DNA from: Gloeopeniophorella convolvens
Lineage: Eukaryota; Basidiomycota; Agaricomycetes; Russulales
Assembly: GCA_022496205.1 (NCBI GenBank)
Contig: WTXD01000300.1
Span: 1-13,018, forward strand
Length of the DNA: 13,018 nt
Reading direction: 5' to 3'
The position numbers were made by a program, and so were the translations under genes. Below, one piece after another: positions 8,547-13,018 of the stretch (position 1 is the stretch's first letter; each line of letters starts with the position of its first letter). Below the pieces are notes generated by a model. The model had not been told where the DNA came from. It saw only the letters and a program-made list of their open reading frames with translations, and did no database searches.

Positions 8547-9348
8547 ATGTTCGCAGACGAGCTCAAGACCCTCCGCAGGCTCGGCTCCCGCCATGTGCGT
8601 GCCCCACTCACACGCTTATATGCTCGCGGCTAGTGCTGACGCCGCCTGCGCGCAGGTCCTGCACCAATGAACTTTGCTTCGATGCTCGCGTCAAGGCTGA
8701 CGATCTGGAAGGGCCTGGGGCTTCTCACGAAGACTGAGTCGCCTATCGTTGTCATCCTCATGTGCGTCCCCGTCCTCCCGCGCGCCACCGCGTCCTTGCT
8801 GAGGTGTTGGCCTGCAGCGGATAGATGGAGCCTGCGTTCTACCGCGGCGACCTGTTCTTCCTCGTCAACCCGCCCGACACGCGCTACCAGACCGGCGACA
8901 TCACCATGTACAAGATCCCCGGGTGGGACACCCCAATCGTGTATCGCGTGCTCGAGACGCACGACGTTGTCAAGCCCATCAACGGGCGCGCGCGCTCCGC
9001 CTCTCCCTCTCCCTGCGTCTGCTGATGCCGTGTGGTGGTGTGTAGGGTGCGCGAGAAGGTGCCGCGGCCGGAGAACCAGCTGCTGCTCACCAAGGGCGAC
9101 AACAACTACCTGGACGACGTCGAGCTCTACCAGGGCCTCGACTGGCTCGAGCGCAAGCACATCGTCGGCAAGGTCCGCGGGTTCCTCCCCTACGTTGGCT
9201 ACGTCACCATCGCTCTTGTGAGTCGACGGCCCTCCTGTTTTGTGCATGCGTACGCGGGCTGACTCTCTGGCGTAAGAACGATTTCCCGCAGCTGAAGTAT
9301 GCGCTATTGGGCGGGCTGGGCTTGCTGGCGTTGGTACAGCGCGAATGA
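8547..9348 (+). pseudogene. SEC11: SEC11-like signal peptidase catalytic subunit, with both Ser and His catalytic positions lost
   Basis: Sec11 is the catalytic subunit of the ER signal peptidase complex, anchored by an N-terminal membrane segment. Five exons fit: 8547-8594, 8656-8761, 8818-8985, 9046-9217 and 9277-9348. They read MFADELKTLRRLG, the membrane segment [80 protein letters not shown], and the usual C-terminus NDFPQLKYALLGGLGLLALV ending at TGA 9346-9348. Defects: exon 2 is out of frame after VLHQ (1 or 4 bp missing near 8666); the codon of the catalytic Ser (usual SGSMEP) reads TAG at 8822-8824; the catalytic His (usual VHRV) is Tyr at 8942-8944; and the third intron begins GC, not GT, at 8986. 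The third catalytic-site residue, Asp of KGDNN, remains. An alternative all-in-frame splice path exists (see findings). A functional SEC11 should exist elsewhere in the genome. Confidence 0.85.
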
Positions 9349-10069
9349 TGCGCGTAGCACCCTCCGTTGTCGATGTGTAATACCATGATGTTTGCAGCCC
9401 TTTTGGAATGCACTCCTACTGTGGGTGTCCCGCCTCGCTTGTGACGATGCTGTTTGCCGTGTTTTCTGCGGAGTGCTCGAGTCTAGCAGGGACGCTGTCA
9501 CCCAGGTATATACTTTCCTTCTCCAGTTCCCTGACACGTGACTGCAGGGGCGGGGTGGTGAAGTTCAAATACTTACAGTATCTCTGCCAGCGATGCTTTG
9601 AAGACATCATAGGTCAATGATGGCCCCCGCCTGCCAACTGACACGGCCTCAGAATATATTCTCGCGCAAGTTCGCTCACTGTCAATCCAACATACCCGAC
9701 GCTTTGTTCGTACCAAGTTCGTACAGCGTACCATCATACAGGGTCATGGAAGCTACAGTCGTTTCCCACCCAAGAGTAATTCTATCGTTGATGCGACCAC
9801 AATTATCTCTGTGCGCAGGACATTCCTTCCCCTCCGAATCGGAATCACCGCACCTTTCCAGACTGTCAGGATGCCTCCCGCCTGCATGTTGACGACACCG
9901 CCCACGGAGCACAGCCCCCAAGAACCTCAAGCGAGGTATGCGATCTGATCACAGACGGAAGTCCGTGGTGCTGTGGACTTTAATGCGTCTCAAAAAACCC
10001 TATGCGCGCCTGCGGGTGTAACAATTTCCATGCTCCTTGGAGTCGTCGGACGGGGCGGCGGTACATGGG
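9349..10069. other. Stretch with no identified gene
   Basis: Nothing in either strand resembles a known family. A minus-strand frame near 9930-9682 contains a phrase that reads like protein (MTLYDGTLYELGTNKASGM), but it is short, has no partner motif and is not assignable. A GT-AG pair on the minus strand at 9576-9542 would make a 35-bp intron, which is very short. Confidence 0.35.
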
Positions 10070-10723
10070 TCAGGGATTATCCAAGTATGCCTGCCCACTC
10101 TCGTGCCCCGTAATATTCCTGACGTATGAGCAGCACGACAAGCCGCCGGTTCTCCGATACCACAGCGCAGGCGGACAGCCTCTGAATCGTCGTCGGCGAG
10201 CGCGCTGGCGGCGTCGACGGCAGGAGCCGCGCGTCCGAGTCGCCCAAGTGCGATTGCTATCCCGTCCGGGACGTGGGTGCGGCACGTGGAGGTTCTCGAC
10301 GGTCAAGGGATGGGAACTTATGATTCTCCCGCTCTGGTTGGTGGCGGTGTGCGTGCACTGGATATTGAATACGGCGTTATCCGCCTCAAGGGTCCGTGGC
10401 AGGTGGATATCCCGTGGTCGCCCAGGTGTTATTGAAGGCGCAGCCGGCACATCGCACACATCGAAAAGGAAAAGAGCCTTGGCGTGGACGTATTGTCGCT
10501 CGCCCTGGGGCTCCGCCACGATTCCCGCCGCCATTGTCAAACGGCAAGTATGCCAGGTGACTTCGAACGTATTGATTGTCTCGGTCCTGGTATAATCATA
10601 GGTTTGCGTGGGTATGGAAGTGACAAGTACGTCAAAGGTACGTATCCTCGAAACGCGGAGAACATAGTAAATACAATCGGTCCTCGGAATGGGAGGTCGG
10701 GGTGAGGGAGGTCGGGCGTACAA
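10070..10723 (-). CDS. Unassigned open stretch of 217 codons (coding status uncertain)
   Basis: The minus strand stays open for 654 nt, long for chance at this base composition, but no ATG occurs before about position 10534 (MAAGIVAEPQGE). No motif is recognised. The plus strand over the same bases is also suspicious. From an ATG at 10126 it reads a Ser/Thr/Ala-rich start, then needs a 1-bp shift at about 10183, and then gives a protein-like run (GTWVRHVEVLDGQGMGTYDS, ALDIEYGVIRLKGPWQVDIP) up to TGA 10433-10435, after which the same frame is open again to 10705. I cannot decide between a minus-strand gene, a degraded plus-strand gene and GC-driven chance openness. Confidence 0.25.
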   Translation of the reverse strand: MYARPPSPRPPIPRTDCIYYVLRVSRIRTFDVLVTSIPTQTYDYTRTETINTFEVTWHTCRLTMAAGIVAEPQGERQYVHAKALFLFDVCDVPAAPSITPGRPRDIHLPRTLEADNAVFNIQCTHTATNQSGRIISSHPLTVENLHVPHPRPGRDSNRTWATRTRGSCRRRRQRARRRRFRGCPPALWYRRTGGLSCCSYVRNITGHESGQAYLDNP

Positions 10724-10844
10724 AGGTTCGGGCGGATCAATCGCTCATATAGTAATAGCACGATGCTTTCAATCTTAAATACTCCAAACTCGCCCGCTAG
10801 GCTCTGATTGACAATCAGCGTCGGGTGCCGCGCCTTGAATCAAT

Positions 10845-13018
10845 TCAGCGTGAGGCTGAAAGCAGATCCGCGACTGCAGTGTGACCGTTGCGTAAAGCCA
10901 CCTCCAGCGCTGTACTACACTCGCCACCCCAGGCGCTCACATCCGCACCATGCTTCAACAAGAGTTGCACACTCCCTAAGCTCCCGACGGACGATGCGAT
11001 GTAAAGGGCGGTTCCGTAGGGCCAGCGGGGGCATTTGGGTCGGCGCCGTAGTCGAGCAACAGCTGAGTGAAATTGATGTGCCTTCCGGAACACGCCGCCT
11101 GCAACGCGGTTCCGTTGAAGCCGGCGGGAGTATTCGGGTCGGCGCCGCGGTCGAGCAATAGCTGAGTGATGTCGATGTGCCCCTCGGAACACACGAGCTG
11201 CAGCACGGTTCCGTAGGGGCCAGCGGAGGCATTCGGTCGGCGCCGTGGTCGAGCAACAGCTGAGTGATATCGATGTGCCCTTCGGAACACGCGAGCTGCA
11301 GCACGGTTCCGTAGGGTCAGCGGAGGTATTCGGGTCAGCGCCGCGGTCGAGCAACAGCTGAGTGACGTCGATGTGCCCTCCGTGACACGCGAGCTGCAGC
11401 GCAGTTCCATAGGGGCCAGCGGGAGCATTCGGGTCGGCACCACGGTCGAGTAACAGCTGAGTGATGTAGACGTTCCCGCTGCGACACGCGAGCTGCAGCA
11501 CGGTTCCGTAGGGGCCAGCGGGGCATTTGGGTCGGCGCCGCGGTCGAGCAACAGCTGAGTGATGTCGATGCGCCCTTCGAAACACGCGGCCTGCAGCGCA
11601 GTTCCGTAGGGACCAGCGGGGCATTCGGGTCGGCGCCGTGGTCGAGCAACAGCTGAGTGATGTCGATGCGCATTTGGGAGCAGGCGACCTGCAGCGCGGT
11701 TCCGTAGGGGCCAGCGGGGGCATTCGGGTCGGCGCCACAGTCGAGCAACAGCTGAGTGATGTCAACGTACCCTCCGTGACACGCGAGCTGCAGCACGGTT
11801 CCGTAGGGGCCAGCGGGAGCATTTGGGTCGGCGCCGCGGTCGAGCAACAGTTGAGTGATGCCGATGTGCCCTCTGAGACATGCGGCCTGCAGCGCGTTTC
11901 CGTAGGGGCAGCGGGGCATTCGGGTCGGCGCCGCGGTCGAGCAATAGCTGAGTGATGCCGATGTGCCCTCTGAGACATGCGGCCTGCAGCGTGGTTCCGT
12001 TGGGCCAGCGGGAGCATTTGGGTCGGCGCCGTAGTCGAGCAACAGCTGAGTGATGTCGATGCGCATTTGGGAGCACGCGACCTGCAGCGCATTTCCGTTG
12101 GGCCAGCGGGAGCATTCGGGTCAGCACCGCGGTCGAGCAGTAGCTGAGTGATGTCGATGCACATTTGGGAGCACGTGACCTGCAGCGCGGTTCCGTAGGG
12201 GCCAGCGGGGCATTCGGTCGGCGCCGCGGTCGAGCAACAGCTGAGTGATGCCGATGTGCCCTCTGAGACATGCGACCTGCAGCGCGGTTCCGTTACGGCC
12301 GCGGGAGCATTCGGGTCGGCGCCGCGGTCGAGCAACAGCTGAGTGATGTCGATTCGCCTTGGGAGCACGCGACCTGCAGCGCGGTTCCGTTGGGCCAGCG
12401 GGGGCATCTGGATTGGCCCCAAGGCCGAGCAGTGATCCTACTGTGTTGACATGACTGCTCAATGAAGCAACGTCGAGGGGTGACCCAAAATCACCGCCCA
12501 CTCGGTCAACGTCCCCCGGGTGCAATCTTGCTATATGCTCTACGACGTGCTGAAGGTCATAGGATGCTGCGAGGTACAAGGCTGTTTGCTCTGAGTGCGG
12601 TACGAAGAGAGTGAAGATCCGGATGGTAGCATAATCATCCTTCCACCATGGAAGCCGATCTTGAGAGTGGACAAGGGTGGGTCAAGCCCCGTATTGCTAA
12701 ATCCATCACTGAGAGGGCCACGTCTCGAATCGAACATGCTCATCCCAGGAAAGAGAGGCTAATGATAAAGAGGATGATTTTGTGAAGAGCGCCATAGGGA
12801 GCGGCATCGCATGAAGCAGAGTGGCGAGGCAGATCTGCGCAAGGAGCGTGTGGGAAGGCCTTGGAAGGAGGCGGAAGCGAGAGATCTTTGTTGGAGAATT
12901 TGCTATGATCGTCGAAGCCAAAAACTCTTGAACGGAGAAGTGTGCAAACCGCACTTCAATTCCATGCCGGGTTCCCACGATGGAAAGGAAGCTTCCGGGA
13001 CAAAAGGACAACAAAGCT
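10845..13018 (-). pseudogene. 3' part of NACHT-ankyrin (STAND/NLR-like) paralogue, gene B, with many 1-bp frameshifts
   Basis: Entering from the right edge, the minus strand reads LSFCPGSFLSIV, RFAHFSVQEFLAS, KISRFRLLPRPSHTLLAQIC, the region that follows NACHT. It is clearly homologous to gene A 3170-2845, though diverged (by eye roughly four fifths identical). Frame changes follow near 12800 and 12720-12730 and again at about 12690. The lead-in to the repeats is MYLAASYDLQHVVEHIARLH at 12579. The array continues to about 10925, and the protein ends with a last ankyrin unit and a natural stop (ALEVALRNGHTAVADLLSAS, TGA 10847-10845). The NACHT ATPase itself would lie beyond the right edge. With about fourteen frameshifts in the array, no full-length product is possible as written. 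Either the gene is dead or the sequence has homopolymer errors here. Confidence 0.88.
10850..12456 (-). repeat. Ankyrin repeat array B (about 16 units, period 99 bp reduced by 1-bp losses)
   Basis: Fourteen near-identical units plus a more diverged first unit (VNTVGSLLGLGAN) and last unit (SVQLLLKHGADVS) are visible. Equivalent bases of the first and last core units lie at 11063 and 12339. Thirteen intervals of 99 would be 1287 bp, but the distance is 1276, so 11 bases are missing net. Units fall into recurring types, notably SQMRIDITQ and LRGHIGITQ, showing block duplication of repeats. Because of the shifts, long stop-free translations through the array (for example over 12422-10845) are mixtures of frames, not the real protein. 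Confidence 0.92.

Noticed and set aside
8630..9247. 205-codon minus-strand gene opposite SEC11
   Set aside because: The plus strand clearly encodes Sec11 motifs with proper exon borders; this frame is its complement.
9416..9620. Two minus-strand exons joined by a GTAAGT...CTGCAG intron (9576-9542)
   Set aside because: The splice signals look good, but the intron would be only 35 bp, none of the frame combinations gives a recognisable protein, and most stop soon.
10002..10595. 197-codon plus-strand gene
   Set aside because: Its translation is Arg/Trp-rich and lies one base off the more protein-like plus frame noted for this stretch.
10845..12422. A single 525-codon Ser/Cys-rich minus-strand protein
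   Set aside because: It is stop-free only because all frames of this array are. The ankyrin motif appears in short patches and moves between frames at each 1-bp loss, so most of the translation is out of frame. Its last part does give the real C-terminus.
1..13018. tRNA, rRNA or other structured RNA genes
   Set aside because: I saw no cloverleaf or conserved rRNA segment on reading either strand; a covariance-model scan was not possible here.

Overview
The window looks like an accessory, gene-decay-rich region of a filamentous basidiomycete (probably Agaricomycetes). The evidence is: short GT-AG introns of 50-58 bp; a fungal STAND (NLR-like) gene with an N-terminal Goodbye-type domain, a NACHT P-loop and ankyrin repeats; a Tad1/I-type LINE with an RNase H domain; a sedolisin (S53) protease relic; and an intron-rich SEC11-like signal peptidase. 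The identification rests on reading the translations, because no database search could be run.

Layout, left to right. Positions 5512 down to 1 (minus strand) hold one NACHT-ankyrin gene, 'gene A'. I rebuilt its 5' part as ten exons. Its last exon is split by a LINE on the plus strand (903-2829) with a 28-nt poly-A tail and a perfect 15-bp target-site duplication (888-902 and 2830-2844). Counting one duplication copy, the host reading frame is continuous across the insertion. Gene A also has an in-frame TAG at codon 67 and a 1-bp frameshift before its ankyrin array. The array has seven 33-residue repeats at exact 99-bp spacing and runs off the left edge.

Positions 5513-6420 show nothing recognisable. 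Positions 6421-7889 (plus) hold a heavily frameshifted sedolisin / tripeptidyl-peptidase pseudogene. Positions 8547-9348 (plus) hold a SEC11-like gene whose catalytic Ser codon reads TAG and whose catalytic His is Tyr, while most of the remaining protein is well kept. Positions 9349-10844 hold no identified gene, only an unassigned open stretch at 10070-10723.

Positions 13018 down to 10845 (minus) hold the 3' part of a second, diverged NACHT-ankyrin paralogue, 'gene B'. It keeps its natural C-terminal stop. Its roughly 16-repeat array carries about fourteen 1-bp losses, mostly in short G/C runs, and no net gain.

Overall the window is a pair of NLR-like receptor genes in the same orientation, both disrupted, flanking two further gene relics. 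The most informative features are the very fresh LINE insertion, the contrast between the clean array A and the deletion-riddled array B, the restriction of repeat variation to a few probable binding-surface positions, and the SEC11-like copy hit at both catalytic residues.
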